Shown here piece by piece: positions 24,805 to 33,588 of a stretch of 54,059 nt of DNA. A program made the translations under genes and the position numbers. Every line of letters begins with the position of its first letter. Positions within the stretch are counted from its first letter, which is position 1. This stretch comes from Planctomycetota bacterium. Its GTDB lineage: Bacteria > Planctomycetota > Phycisphaerae > UBA1845 > UTPLA1. The notes under the pieces are model-generated. The model saw nothing but the letters and a program-made list of their open reading frames with translations. It had not been told where the DNA came from and did no database searches. The stretch spans positions 1-54,059 of the forward strand of contig JACRIM010000001.1 of the NCBI GenBank assembly GCA_016235815.1, read 5' to 3'.

Positions 24805-25941
24805 TTATTCGTCGTCGTCTTCTTTTTCCTCCGCCTTCTTGGCGGGCTTCTTTGCGTCCTTCTTCGGCTCGGCCTTCTTCTTGGTCTTGGCCTTTTCGGC
24901 TGCGGCTTCCTTCTGCTTGGCCCGTTCGGACTCACTCATGACCGTCGTGGTCTGCTTGACTTTGACCTGAATCTTCATACCCGGAGGCGGGCCCTGGCCG
25001 GCGCCTTCTTCTTCGTCGTCCTTTTCTCCGTCCTTCTTGCCGGCGTCGGGCTGCTTCATCTCGATGTTTGTTTCACTGTTGCTGACCGACTTGGTCACCA
25101 TTCCGCGTTCGATGTCGAAGGTTGTGACACCCGTCGATAAGCCCTTGATTACGGGCGTCATGCCGTGCATGGCGTCGTCTTCCTTCGCGCTCTTGTCGGA
25201 CTTGTCGTTCTCGACGTTTGACTTGAATGACACGATGGCCACCTTTCGGCCGGCCTCTTCCGCGATCTTGTCGAGCTTGTATTCATAATGGGAGACGACT
25301 TTGCCGAGCTGCGGGATCGTGTCGCGCTGGGTCTTGGCCCACGTCTCGCCGACCTTCACCTCTTTGTTCGGATACATGAGGTACATCGTTTCGCCATAAG
25401 TGACGCGACCGCGATCGTCCGTCAGTTCGCGCTGAAGCTGCTGGCTGAGCATTCCGCCGGCACCGGCTTCCTGAGTCTTGTCCAGGATGGCCTCCATGCC
25501 GCTGCACGAGGCGTTGGAAAAGTCCTTGCTCATTTCGATGTTGAACTTGCCGCCGATCATGGCTTGCAACAAATCGGCCAGCATTTCCGACTCGTCTTCA
25601 TTGCCGGCACTGTCGGAGTCGTACGCAGCCTCGAGCATGGGGCTTTCGATCTTTTGCATGGCGCGGTCGTAGGTCCATGAGAGCTTTGCGCCACCGTCCG
25701 TGGCCGACTCAACCTTGCGAATCAAGCCGTAGGTGCGTTGCAGATTGATCTCCATCGGTTCGCCCATCATCGGGTTGTGGATCTTCTGCAGGATGTCGGC
25801 GGCCTGCTCGACATAAACGGTGTCGCCGACCTTGTGTTTGGGCTTGAGCATGACGCTTTCTGCCGAGGCGATTGACGCGATGAACGCGGTCGCAAGAACG
25901 GCGGGAAAAGCGGCGCGAAGGTGAGAATCGTGAATACGCAT
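24805..25941 (-). CDS. Exported DUF6263-like protein
   Basis: This 378-aa exported protein has a signal peptide (1-27, ASAE). It is mostly beta with the order expected of DUF6263-like proteins: KHKVGDTVYVEQAADI, TYGLIRKVESATDGGAKLSW, EVKVGETWAKTQRD, FDIERGMVTKSVS. The C-terminus (about 320-378) is an Ala/Lys/Glu-rich tail (KKKAEPKKDAKKPAKK) that could touch nucleic acid or envelope polymers. I chose the ATG at 25941 because GGAGG lies 8 nt upstream. The function of the family is unknown. Confidence 0.75.
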   Translation of the reverse strand: MRIHDSHLRAAFPAVLATAFIASIASAESVMLKPKHKVGDTVYVEQAADILQKIHNPMMGEPMEINLQRTYGLIRKVESATDGGAKLSWTYDRAMQKIESPMLEAAYDSDSAGNEDESEMLADLLQAMIGGKFNIEMSKDFSNASCSGMEAILDKTQEAGAGGMLSQQLQRELTDDRGRVTYGETMYLMYPNKEVKVGETWAKTQRDTIPQLGKVVSHYEYKLDKIAEEAGRKVAIVSFKSNVENDKSDKSAKEDDAMHGMTPVIKGLSTGVTTFDIERGMVTKSVSNSETNIEMKQPDAGKKDGEKDDEEEGAGQGPPPGMKIQVKVKQTTTVMSESERAKQKEAAAEKAKTKKKAEPKKDAKKPAKKAEEKEDDDE

Positions 25942-26047
25942 GGGGACCTCCAAGGGGTTTCGTCGTGAGCTGTTCGACCGGGGGTTTTCCACCGCACATA
26001 CGGGCGACGGAATTGCATCGTAGACGAAGTAAGGCGGTATTGCACCG

Positions 26048-26129
26048 CCTCGCTACGAGTGAGGATGCCAGCGAGGATTAACGAGAAAAGGACGCGTTAT
26101 TCACGCACGACGGCATAAGGGTCTATACT
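26048..26129 (+). promoter_or_regulatory. Inverted repeat and promoter before lipoprotein methyltransferase
   Basis: CCTCGCT (26048-26054) and AGCGAGG (26070-26076) form an inverted repeat, a possible operator in the divergent region. TTCACG (26100-26105), an 18-bp spacer and TATACT (26124-26129) form a good promoter. Transcription would start near 26136, which argues for the ATG at 26178 and against the ATG at 26136. Confidence 0.5.
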
Positions 26130-26177
26130 CGCCGCATGCGGTCCATTTGCGGTATCACGCAGCCTTGGGAGCCTGTC

Positions 26178-26876
26178 ATGATTGGCATTTCTTTACGTTC
26201 TCGAGTGGCGAGTATTGGGGTCTTTGCGGCGGCCCTTGTCGGCTGTGCCCCTGCTGAAACGAGCGTGCGACCCGGCGTCAACGCGGAGTACCAGAAGCCC
26301 GACCTCGCCAAATGGACGGACCGTTTCGAGTCGGAAAGCCGCGAGATATTCCACGAACGCCTCGCGATCATGGAAGCCATGCAGATTAGGCCCGGCATGG
26401 TGGTGGCGGATGTTGGCGCGGGCACCGGGTTTTTCGCGGAGATGTTCGCCCACCAGGTCGGCGGTGAGGGCCGCGTCTATGCCGTGGATATCGTGGATGA
26501 TTTTCTCAAGCGAATCGCGGATCGATCAAAGCAATCGGGATTAAACAACATCACGGTCATCAAAGGCACGGAGCGCGACACGCGTCTGCCGGCGGCCTGC
26601 GCCGACATCGTTTTTATCTGTGACACCTATCATCATTTTGAATTCCCGCGTAGTTCGCTTGCATCGATTCATCGGGCGTTACGTCCCGGCGGCTCGCTCA
26701 TCGTCATCGACTTCGATCGAGTTCCGGGCACCAGCAGGCAATGGGTGTTGGACCATGTTCGTGCCGGGCAGGACGATGTCCAACGCGAGATCGAGTCCGC
26801 GGGATTTCAGTTTGTCGAGCGCGTCCCCACGCCGTTTCTGAAAGAGAACTACATGCTCCGCTTCAAACGGAAGTAG
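26178..26876 (+). CDS. SAM-dependent methyltransferase with lipoprotein signal
   Basis: This 232-aa class I methyltransferase has motif I VADVGAGTGFFAEMFA, motif II-like VYAVDIVDDF and post-motif FICDTYHHFEFPRSSLASIHRALRP split across strands 4-5. It is preceded by a signal sequence with lipobox VGC (MIGISLRSRVASIGVFAAAL then VGC). A SAM enzyme outside the cytoplasm would lack its cofactor, so either the signal is not processed, the protein faces inward, or it binds something else. I chose ATG 26178 because the predicted promoter ends just before the upstream ATG. It is followed by the convergent BFD-like gene. Confidence 0.8.
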   Translation: MIGISLRSRVASIGVFAAALVGCAPAETSVRPGVNAEYQKPDLAKWTDRFESESREIFHERLAIMEAMQIRPGMVVADVGAGTGFFAEMFAHQVGGEGRVYAVDIVDDFLKRIADRSKQSGLNNITVIKGTERDTRLPAACADIVFICDTYHHFEFPRSSLASIHRALRPGGSLIVIDFDRVPGTSRQWVLDHVRAGQDDVQREIESAGFQFVERVPTPFLKENYMLRFKRK

Positions 26877-26888
26877 GCGGAGTTGCAG

Positions 26889-27185
26889 TTAGAACGTGTT
26901 TTTGTCGGTCGACTTGAGATACGAAGATCGTGCCGCTTCGTATTCCTCAGGCGTCATCGGAACCATGTCCGTCTCAACCGTTGAATTGGCGATTCGTTCA
27001 GCGATTGATTGGTCGAAGATTCGCTTGAGGATCGGAATGCACCAGCCGCAACCCGTCCCCGCGCCAAGGCACTGCGACATTTGACTGGCCCGCTGCAGCT
27101 TCTCGCGACGTGCGTAGCTCACCAGCTTTCGCAGGGGGACGTGGTAGCAATAGCAGATCTTGTCGTCGAGGTTCATGTGTTCCAT
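26889..27185 (-). CDS. BFD-like [2Fe-2S] protein
   Basis: This 98-aa protein has a BFD-like domain at about 8-60. Cysteines 11 and 13 (CYC) plus 39, 46 and 49 (CLGAGTGCGWC) fit the 2Fe-2S pattern with one spare Cys. GAGTGCGWC is the usual signature. Known BFD proteins take electrons to bacterioferritin to release iron; others are domains of reductases. No bacterioferritin gene is in the window. ATG start at 27185 or 27176. It is divergent from nadD. Confidence 0.85.
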   Translation of the reverse strand: MEHMNLDDKICYCYHVPLRKLVSYARREKLQRASQMSQCLGAGTGCGWCIPILKRIFDQSIAERIANSTVETDMVPMTPEEYEAARSSYLKSTDKNTF

Positions 27186-27261
27186 GTGATTGTAGGGCGC
27201 ATTTCCGTGCGTCGGTTATCATGTGCCGCGTACGCCTGCCCCCGCGCGATTTGAGGCAACC

Positions 27262-27879
27262 ATGACCCAACTTGGCCTGTTTGGCGGCAGCTTCGACCCG
27301 ATCCATCACGGGCATCTCATCGTTGCGCGGTCGGCTGCCGAACAGCTTGGTCTGGCGCGCGTCGTCCTTATCCCCTCTGCCCGGCCGCCTCATAAGCTCG
27401 GCCGCATGGTTACAGATCCGGCCCATCGACTGGCCATGGTCGAAGCCGCCATAGCGGGTGATCCCTTGTTTGCGGTGGATGACCTTGAACTCCACCGATC
27501 CGGGCCGAGTTACACGTTTGATACGGTGGGGGAGTACCGCCGCCGAATGGGAGCGGATGCCGAGTTGATTTGGTTTATCGGCGCTGATTCCCTGCTCCAG
27601 TTACCGTCGTGGTATCGGGTGGCCGAGCTGGTCCAGGCGGTCCGAATTGTGACACTGACTCGGGCTGGGTGGTCACCCCCGGAGCCGGCACGTTTGGACG
27701 CTGCGGTCGGCCCGGTCGCAGCCCGGCAACTCCTGCGCGACTGCCTTACCACTCCCACCATCGAGATCAGCGCGACCGATATTCGAAAGCGGGTACGGGA
27801 TGGTCTCCCAATAATCAACTTGGTTCCCGCCAGCGTAAGGGCCTATATTGATGCACATGAGATGTATCAGGCGGGCTGA
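27262..27879 (+). CDS. nadD: Nicotinate-nucleotide adenylyltransferase
   Basis: This 205-aa enzyme joins ATP and nicotinate mononucleotide to give deamido-NAD. It has the nucleotidyltransferase motif GLFGGSFDPIHHGHL (HHGH), FIGADSLLQLPSWYR, and the C-terminal ISATDIRKRVRDG. The length is normal. I chose ATG 27262 because homology starts at once after it and TGAGG lies 7 nt upstream; the longer frame is not supported. nadC, an earlier step of the same pathway, is at 33589. Confidence 0.96.
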   Translation: MTQLGLFGGSFDPIHHGHLIVARSAAEQLGLARVVLIPSARPPHKLGRMVTDPAHRLAMVEAAIAGDPLFAVDDLELHRSGPSYTFDTVGEYRRRMGADAELIWFIGADSLLQLPSWYRVAELVQAVRIVTLTRAGWSPPEPARLDAAVGPVAARQLLRDCLTTPTIEISATDIRKRVRDGLPIINLVPASVRAYIDAHEMYQAG

Positions 27880-27975
27880 CTGGTGAAATGCACAGCCTGC
27901 GCAACGTTTTGTCTGGCAATCAGTTAGATCGTCCCAGTAACGACGATGTAGCCCATCTTCACGACCGGTACCTAA

Positions 27976-28004
27976 TTGACCGCCCCAAAAACGTGTGATA
28001 CAGT
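27976..28004 (+). promoter_or_regulatory. Predicted sigma70 promoter for leader RNA and DUF1571 gene
   Basis: TTGACC (27976-27981), 17-bp spacer, TACAGT (27999-28004). Transcription would start near 28011. The next gene begins at 28304, so the leader would be about 290 nt, and nearly all its distal half can fold (see 28088-28265). Confidence 0.55.
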
Positions 28005-28087
28005 TGTTGGTGTGATGTGTACAAGTGGCAGTTGGCTCACCGCCCGCTGTTGCAGTGCCCGGCGCGGGGCTAAACGTCACACGAAGC

Positions 28088-28265
28088 CGGCGAAAAAGCT
28101 CGCCGTAGGTATTCGTAAAGCTCGCCGCGTAGGACTGCTCGGCCCGGCTAACGGCCTGTCGCAGGCGTACCGATGTTAATCGGTGCGTTGACAGTGCCTG
28201 AGGCAGGACAGGCCGAGGGCAGTTCGCATCCTTGGGTGGCTTGGACGTGAAAGTCCGGTGCCCTC
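28088..28265 (+). ncRNA. Structured leader RNA or riboswitch-like element, unassigned
   Basis: Several helices fit together without conflict. CGGCGA/TCGCCG (28088-28093 with 28100-28105) is a hairpin. GGCCTGTC (28153-28160) pairs with GACAGGCC (28207-28214); inside it CAGG/CCTG (28162-28165 with 28197-28200) encloses a 9-bp hairpin (28166-28174 with 28179-28187) with a GTTA loop. GAGGGCA (28215-28221) pairs with TGCCCTC (28259-28265) around a GGAC/GTCC hairpin. The short open frames across it look non-coding. It lies between a predicted promoter and the DUF1571 start. I could not match it to tmRNA, RNase P, 6S, SRP or a riboswitch class I know. Confidence 0.5.
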
Positions 28266-28303
28266 AATCGGGATGTTCGACGTCATAGAGAGGTTTTCAG
28301 TAC

Positions 28304-29194
28304 ATGCCACGTGAGCCAAGGCAGATCACTCGACGGAAGCTACAGTTTTTCTTTGGACTGGTGCTCGCGGGCATTCTCTACGCCCAGTTCCAACTGAATG
28401 AAGATGCCGAAGTCATCCTGACACAGCGGGCTCCACGCGTGCTTGCGGCCGAGACATCGGACGTCGATCCATTTGAAAAGATGATCCGCCGCGATCCGCT
28501 CTCGGCGCTGAAAGAAGCGCGCGATCGCCACCTGCGAAGCGTGAAGGATTATGAGTGCGTGATGGTGAAGCAGGAGCTTCTCCCGTCGGGCATGAGCGAG
28601 GAGCAGGAGATCAAGGTCAAGTTCCGTCACGCGCCCTACAGCGTGTACATGGACTGGATTCGCAATCCCGGTCTTGCGGCCCGCGTTCTCTACGTGAAGG
28701 GGAAATGGACCGATCCGAAGGCGAAGAATCCAGACGAGCGTGAGTTGGCCGTGGCACAGCCGGGCAAGATCGCACAGCTTTTTGTGAAGAGCCTCAAGCA
28801 GCCGGTTCGCGGGTCACTGGCGAAGGATGCGTCGCGTCGCTACCTCGATGAGTTCGGTTTTTCGACCACGCTCGACCTGTTGATCAAGTATTGCGACATC
28901 GCCCGCGCGAAGGGCGAGCTAGGTCTGGAGTTGGCTGGGGAGTCCCATTTTGACGGTCGTCCGGTGTGGGTGGTTCGCCGAACCTTGCCATACACGGATG
29001 AAGACGGCTTTTACCCCGACCGCACCGCGGAGATTTACATCGACAAGGAATATCGCGTTCCGGTCGCGGTGTATTGTTTCTCCGATGACGCAAAGAACCC
29101 AAAGAATCTGCTTGGCAAGTATGAGTATCGCAACATCCGCTTCGGCGTCGGCCTGACCGACAAGGATTTCGAGCCGAAGACCTACGGCATGTAG
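28304..29194 (+). CDS. DUF1571 exported protein
   Basis: This 296-aa protein has an N-terminal membrane/signal segment (about 13-27, LQFFFGLVLAGILYA). It carries a DUF1571 domain (about 65-290) recognised by YECVMVKQEL, FRHAPYSVYMDWI, AARVLYVKG and a terminal DFEPKTYGM. DUF1571 is found mostly in planctomycetes and resembles lipoprotein-carrier (LolA/LolB-like) folds; its function is unproven. The long structured leader before it suggests expression control at RNA level. GAGAGG lies about 12 nt before the ATG. A strong terminator follows at 29226. Confidence 0.85.
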   Translation: MPREPRQITRRKLQFFFGLVLAGILYAQFQLNEDAEVILTQRAPRVLAAETSDVDPFEKMIRRDPLSALKEARDRHLRSVKDYECVMVKQELLPSGMSEEQEIKVKFRHAPYSVYMDWIRNPGLAARVLYVKGKWTDPKAKNPDERELAVAQPGKIAQLFVKSLKQPVRGSLAKDASRRYLDEFGFSTTLDLLIKYCDIARAKGELGLELAGESHFDGRPVWVVRRTLPYTDEDGFYPDRTAEIYIDKEYRVPVAVYCFSDDAKNPKNLLGKYEYRNIRFGVGLTDKDFEPKTYGM

Positions 29195-29225
29195 TCCGTT
29201 TGCTGTTATCACGATGATCGCATCC

Positions 29226-29258
29226 AACGCGAGGCCCAATCGGTCTCGCGTTTTTTTT
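29226..29258 (+). terminator. Rho-independent terminator after DUF1571 gene
   Basis: AACGCGAG (29226-29233) pairs with CTCGCGTT (29245-29252), loop of 11 nt, followed by a run of eight T. It is about 30 bp after the stop codon. Confidence 0.92.
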
Positions 29259-29379
29259 GTTTGCTGGACCCGAGGGAGTTCGACCGTTTTACATTGACGT
29301 TGGATATCGCAGTATTGACCGTCCGCATCGCGCGACGTACGCTTCTTGTGTGACGACAGCATTGTCACGGAGGACTGTG

Positions 29380-29508
29380 ATGCATTGGTTCATTCGCCGC
29401 CGCTCCCGGATTTGCACGTTGGCTGCAATCTCCCTCGGTTGTTGTCACGCTCTCGGATTTGGCTGTTTGCAGGAGATCTTCGCCATCATCGGGGCGTCGT
29501 TTTTCTGA
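29380..29508 (+). CDS. Small peptide with strong Shine-Dalgarno site
   Basis: This is a 42-codon frame: a basic start (MHWFIRRRSR) and then a hydrophobic Cys-rich part (ICTLAAISLGCCHALGFGC) ending QEIFAIIGASFF. GGAGG lies 6 nt before the ATG, one of the best ribosome sites in the window. It could be a small membrane or lipoprotein peptide (LGC as a lipobox). It stands alone between the DUF1571 terminator and the fusA promoter. Its size is below usual annotation limits. I know of similar tiny Cys-containing ORFs in planctomycetes only as unnamed products. Confidence 0.4.
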   Translation: MHWFIRRRSRICTLAAISLGCCHALGFGCLQEIFAIIGASFF

Positions 29509-29567
29509 TCGACCCCCTGTTTTCAGCCCCGCCAGGGCCGGTCCTGCACCGGCCGTTAACTTTAGCT

Positions 29568-29596
29568 TTGACAGCATTCTAAACCTCCGATATAGT
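29568..29596 (+). promoter_or_regulatory. Near-consensus sigma70 promoter for fusA
   Basis: TTGACA (29568-29573), 17-bp spacer, TATAGT (29591-29596). It is the best match to consensus seen in the window, fitting a highly expressed translation factor. The fusA leader would be about 170 nt. Confidence 0.75.
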
Positions 29597-29775
29597 GCGG
29601 GGCTCGGCTGAATTGCCTCCGGTATGTCCGCATGTCGGTCGTTTTCCCGGATTCACAGGCAACACTGAACCTTTACCGCCGTCCGATGTCGGGCGACCGC
29701 CGGGAGTTCCCCACCGATGCCGAAAAACGCCGGCTCGGTTTATCGACTGCGTGACAGATGTTTGGAGATTCGGCC

Positions 29776-31938
29776 ATGGCCGTCATACCCGGCCCCAAAG
29801 CTTTGCGAGACATTGATTCCATGAACGCTTCCCCGATCAGCAAACTGCGAAACGTCGGAATTTCCGCTCACATTGACTCCGGCAAGACAACGCTCACCGA
29901 GCGCATCCTGTTTTATGCCGGCCGCATTCACAAGATCAGCGAAGTCAAAGGCGGCGGCGATGGCGCCACCATGGATCACATGGAGCTTGAAAAAGAGCGC
30001 GGCATCACCATCACCAGCGCCGCGACGCAGGTCCAATGGAACGACTGCGACATCAACATTATCGACACGCCCGGCCACGTTGATTTTACCGTTGAGGTTG
30101 AGCGATCTCTGCGCGTCCTCGACGGCGCAATCCTCGTTCTCTGCGGCGTCGCCGGTGTTCAGTCACAGTCGATCACCGTCGACCGCCAGATGAAGCGCTA
30201 CAATGTCCCGCGAATCTGCTTTATCAACAAACTCGATCGCGGCGGCGCCGACCCGGTCAATGTCATTAAGGGCCTCGAAGAGAAGCTCGACCTCACCACC
30301 ATTCAACTTCAGCTTCCCATCGGCCTCGGCAACGATCACGACGGCGTGGTCGATCTCATCAAGATGAAGGCCGTGTACTTCGACGGCGAGAACGGCGAGA
30401 AGCTTCGCTACGAAGACATCCCCGCAACCATGGCCGACGAGGCCAAAAGTGCCCGCACCGGCATGTTGGATGCCCTCAGCCTCTACGATGACGAACTCCT
30501 CAGCATCATGCTTGAGGAAAAGCCAGTACCTGAAGAAATGATCCATTCGATCATCCGTCGCGGAACCATTTCCGCACAGTTCACCCCCGTCCTCATGGGT
30601 TCGGCCTATCGCAATCGCGGCGTTCAGTTGCTCCTCGATGCCATGGTGCGTTATCTGCCCAGCCCGTTGGATCGCGAAATGTTCGCACTCGACCTCGATA
30701 ATGAAGAGGCCGAAGTCCCCCTGACGTCCAATCCCGAAACACCCCTCGTTGCACTGGCATTTAAGCTCGTGGACGAAAGCTTCGGCCAGCTCACCTTCAT
30801 GCGAATCTACCAGGGCAAGATGATTCGCGGTGATCGCTATGTCAATTCGCGGACGCGCAAGCCCTCCCGCTTCAGCCGTATCGTGCGTATGCACGCCAAC
30901 GACCGCGAGGACATGGACTCCGCCACGGCGGGTGACATCGTTGCCGTCGTCGGCCTCGATTGCATCTCCGGCGACACTTTCTGCTCCGAAGGCGTGAATT
31001 ACACGATGGAATCCATGCACATCATGGACCCCGTCATTTCCCTCGCCGTGTCTCCCACCAAGACGGCCGACCGCGACAAGTTCTCCAAGGCGCTGTCGCG
31101 CTTTGCAAAGGAAGATCCGACCTTCCACGTCGCCACCGATCCCGACACCGGGGACACCCTCATCAGCGGCATGGGCGAATTGCACCTCGACGTTTATTGC
31201 GAGCGCATCCGGCGCGAATACAAAGTCGATGTCACCGTCGGCCAGCCCAAGGTCAGCTACCGCGAATCGCCGTCCAAGTCGGTCGAATACAATTACAAAC
31301 ACAAGAAGCAGACGGGCGGCTCCGGACAGTTTGCCCACGTCGTCGGCACGCTCGAACCGCTTCCCGAAGATTACGAAGAACCGTATGTGTTCGAAAACAA
31401 GGTATTCGGCGGTCGCATTCCCAGTGAATACATCCCGTCGGTCGACAAGGGCTTCCAATCCGTACTTAACAAAGGCCCCGTCGCCGGCTTCCCGATTACC
31501 GGCGTCAAGATGATTCTCGAAGATGGTTCGTCGCACGCCGTCGATTCGTCCGACATGGCGTTTCAGATCTGTGCCCGCGATGCCTTCAAGGAAGCCTTCC
31601 TCGCCAGCAAGCCGGTCCTGCTCGAACCCATCATGAAGGTACAGGCCGAATGCCCCGTCGAGTTCCAAGGCTCCATCATTGGTGACCTTTCGGCGCGACG
31701 CGGGCTCGTCATGGGCACCGAGAATCGCGGTCCGCTGGCCATCATCGATGCCGAAGTGCCGCTCGCCAAGATGTTCGGCTATGCCACCGACGTGCGTTCC
31801 ATGTCGCAGGGCAAGGCAACCTTCACGATGGAATTCTTGAAATACAAGCGAGTCCCCGCGGCGATCCAAGCGGAAATTATTGAGGCCGTGAGACTCCAAA
31901 AATCCGGCAAGGCCCCCGCACCGCCGGCCAAGAAGTAA
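29776..31938 (+). CDS. fusA: Elongation factor G (mitochondrial/spd type)
   Basis: This 720-aa translocase moves tRNA and mRNA through the ribosome using GTP. G1 is AHIDSGKTT (31-39), and the G2 stretch is [15 protein letters not shown]3 is DTPGHVDF with the catalytic His, and G4 is NKLD. Domain IV has [24 protein letters not shown] with [13 protein letters not shown] is typical of mitochondrial EF-G1 and the spd group (spirochaetes, planctomycetes, delta-proteobacteria). I chose the ATG at 29776 because GGAG lies 9 nt upstream; ATG 29821 (MNASPISKL) is the alternative. A strong promoter lies at 29568. Codon use favours C-ending codons more than neighbours, as expected for high expression. 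Confidence 0.96.
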   Translation: MAVIPGPKALRDIDSMNASPISKLRNVGISAHIDSGKTTLTERILFYAGRIHKISEVKGGGDGATMDHMELEKERGITITSAATQVQWNDCDINIIDTPGHVDFTVEVERSLRVLDGAILVLCGVAGVQSQSITVDRQMKRYNVPRICFINKLDRGGADPVNVIKGLEEKLDLTTIQLQLPIGLGNDHDGVVDLIKMKAVYFDGENGEKLRYEDIPATMADEAKSARTGMLDALSLYDDELLSIMLEEKPVPEEMIHSIIRRGTISAQFTPVLMGSAYRNRGVQLLLDAMVRYLPSPLDREMFALDLDNEEAEVPLTSNPETPLVALAFKLVDESFGQLTFMRIYQGKMIRGDRYVNSRTRKPSRFSRIVRMHANDREDMDSATAGDIVAVVGLDCISGDTFCSEGVNYTMESMHIMDPVISLAVSPTKTADRDKFSKALSRFAKEDPTFHVATDPDTGDTLISGMGELHLDVYCERIRREYKVDVTVGQPKVSYRESPSKSVEYNYKHKKQTGGSGQFAHVVGTLEPLPEDYEEPYVFENKVFGGRIPSEYIPSVDKGFQSVLNKGPVAGFPITGVKMILEDGSSHAVDSSDMAFQICARDAFKEAFLASKPVLLEPIMKVQAECPVEFQGSIIGDLSARRGLVMGTENRGPLAIIDAEVPLAKMFGYATDVRSMSQGKATFTMEFLKYKRVPAAIQAEIIEAVRLQKSGKAPAPPAKK

Positions 31939-32001
31939 ACTATTTTCAGCCGATTGCGGCTGCAACCAGAGACCCGCCGGCGAATGAGTTCGCCGCGTTG
32001 A

Positions 32002-32013
32002 GGAGGATCCTCC
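32002..32013 (+). promoter_or_regulatory. Palindromic Shine-Dalgarno site
   Basis: GGAGGATCCTCC is a perfect 12-bp palindrome ending one base before the ATG at 32015. Its left half is the ribosome binding site, so a small hairpin (GGAG/CTCC, GATC loop) could hide it. Confidence 0.5.
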
Positions 32014-32014
32014 C

Positions 32015-32731
32015 ATGCACGAAAGATTCAGCGACCGCGCCCGCCGAGCCATGGCCCTTGCCAATCAAGAGGCCATTCGGCTTCACCACGACTACCTCGC
32101 CCCTACGCACATCATGCTCGGAATTCTCTCCATGGGTTCCTGCGTGGCGTGGGTGGTGATGCAAAACCTCGACATCGACCTTGAGGCCTACCGTTCCGAT
32201 CTCAATAAGAGCGTCGAGCCGGGCCACAAGGAAATCCATCAGACCAAGATGGCCCAGAAGGAAGAAACGCGCCAGGTCATCGGTTATGCCATTGACGAGG
32301 CCCGCAAGCTTGGCCACAAGTATGTCGGCACCGAGCACTTCCTCCTCGGTTTGCTTCGCGAAGGGGCGAATGCGCCTGCGAAAATTCTCACCCAGCGCGG
32401 TCTGACGATTGATAAGGCGCGCGAGGAGATCCTTACGATTCTCCGCTCCAGCACCCACGAGGACCACAGCCACACCGCCAGCGGCCACGATGCATTGGAG
32501 TGGATCCACCAGGGCGAACTGGCCAAGGCTTTCCGATCGCCCAAGTTCTGGCACACCCTCATCATGGCCGTCGATTCCGCCAATCGCCTCGGTCAGGGCG
32601 AAATCAAGGACGAACATCTCCTGCTCTCCATGCTGCGTGATCGGGACAGTTTCGTTTCCCAGATGCTCGCCGAGAAGGGCGTCACCGCTGACTGGGTCCG
32701 CGATCGTGTGACCCGTGCATCGGCGATGTGA
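32015..32731 (+). CDS. Stand-alone Clp N-domain protein
   Basis: This 238-aa protein is made of ClpA/ClpC-type N-domain repeats without any ATPase domain. Repeats lie at about 1-72 (FSDRARRAMALANQEAIRLH), 75-145 (VIGYAIDEARKLGHKYVGTE) and a weaker third at 175-235 (WHTLIMAVDSANRLGQGEIK). Such domains bind substrates or adaptors of Clp proteases; alone it may act as an adaptor or decoy. It lies 76 bp after fusA and may share its transcript. Its ribosome site lies in a palindrome. Confidence 0.88.
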   Translation: MHERFSDRARRAMALANQEAIRLHHDYLAPTHIMLGILSMGSCVAWVVMQNLDIDLEAYRSDLNKSVEPGHKEIHQTKMAQKEETRQVIGYAIDEARKLGHKYVGTEHFLLGLLREGANAPAKILTQRGLTIDKAREEILTILRSSTHEDHSHTASGHDALEWIHQGELAKAFRSPKFWHTLIMAVDSANRLGQGEIKDEHLLLSMLRDRDSFVSQMLAEKGVTADWVRDRVTRASAM

Positions 32732-32780
32732 TCATCCATAAGACAATTTGGAACCTCAGACCCCGCAGCTTGCGTATTCG

Positions 32781-33581
32781 TCAGCCGCGCGTGATCGTCG
32801 CCAGGTCAAATTCCCGACGCCCACCGACATCGAGCTGGAGCAGCATCCCCGCGTGTGGATTGATGTCCAGAATCTGACCCGTGTAGGACTTGCCATCGCA
32901 TCGGACCGTGACACGCGAGCCGATGTCGGAGGATCGTTCGCGCCATTCCGCCGCGATTGCATCATCGCTCAGCGGCCGCTTTCGGGAAAAGCAGCGGTCC
33001 AATTCACCGATCAGCGCACGCGCGACCGTGACTCGGTCAATCGGCCCTCGTGATTCGATTTCCAGTGACGTTGCTGAATCGCGAATCTCTGGCGGGAAGT
33101 GGCCCGAGTGTTGCAGGCAGTTTAGCCCGATCCCAACCGCAATGGGCATGGGTTGGTTTGCACAGGCCCGGGCCTCCACGAGTATTCCAGCGAGCTTCTT
33201 GCTTTTCACAAAGATATCGTTTGGCCAGCGAATCGTCGGCACCACGTCGGTCGATTGTTCCACTGCCCGCGCCACGGCGACGGCGGCCGCCATGATGAGC
33301 CGGGCCGTTGAGAAGGACTCCGGGCGTTCCCAAAGTAGCACCGTCAGCGTCAGGCCCGCGCCGCGCGGCGATTGCCAGCTTCGTCCGAGTCGTCCGCGTC
33401 CGGCCGATTGATGTTCCGCGATGATGACGTGCCCGTCGGCGGTGGGGCCGTCGGCGCGAGCAAGCGTGTCCAGTGCGTATGAGTTTGTGCTATCGACTTC
33501 GTCGAGAACGGTAATGCGCTGCCCGATGCGCTCGGTGGCGAGGCCGTGGTGAAGCGCGTCGGCGGTGAGTCGGTGTGACAT
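32781..33581 (-). CDS. birA: Biotin--protein ligase
   Basis: This 266-aa BirA-type ligase activates biotin with ATP and attaches it to the biotin carrier protein of acetyl-CoA carboxylase. The sequence has VDSTNSYALD, the biotin loop GRGRLGRSW, IRWPNDIFVKSKKLAGILVE and a C-terminal SH3-like domain (GSRVTVRCDGKSYTGQILDI). It lacks the N-terminal DNA-binding domain of the repressor type, so it is enzyme only. I chose the ATG at 33581 because it begins the conserved domain; the long upstream frame is a shadow of nadC. It lies 7 bp after nadC, so they form an operon. Confidence 0.95.
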   Translation of the reverse strand: MSHRLTADALHHGLATERIGQRITVLDEVDSTNSYALDTLARADGPTADGHVIIAEHQSAGRGRLGRSWQSPRGAGLTLTVLLWERPESFSTARLIMAAAVAVARAVEQSTDVVPTIRWPNDIFVKSKKLAGILVEARACANQPMPIAVGIGLNCLQHSGHFPPEIRDSATSLEIESRGPIDRVTVARALIGELDRCFSRKRPLSDDAIAAEWRERSSDIGSRVTVRCDGKSYTGQILDINPHAGMLLQLDVGGRREFDLATITRG

Positions 33582-33588
33582 GGCAGGA

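Noticed and set aside
28011..28303. tmRNA, RNase P RNA or cobalamin riboswitch
   Set aside because: There is no tRNA-like end or tag frame for tmRNA, no GAGGAAAGTCC-type core for RNase P, and although GTGAAAGTCCGGTGC resembles part of a B12 box, the rest of that riboswitch is missing.
30163..32064. 633-codon open frame on the minus strand
   Set aside because: It is a shadow of fusA. The plus strand has all EF-G motifs and a promoter; this frame has none.
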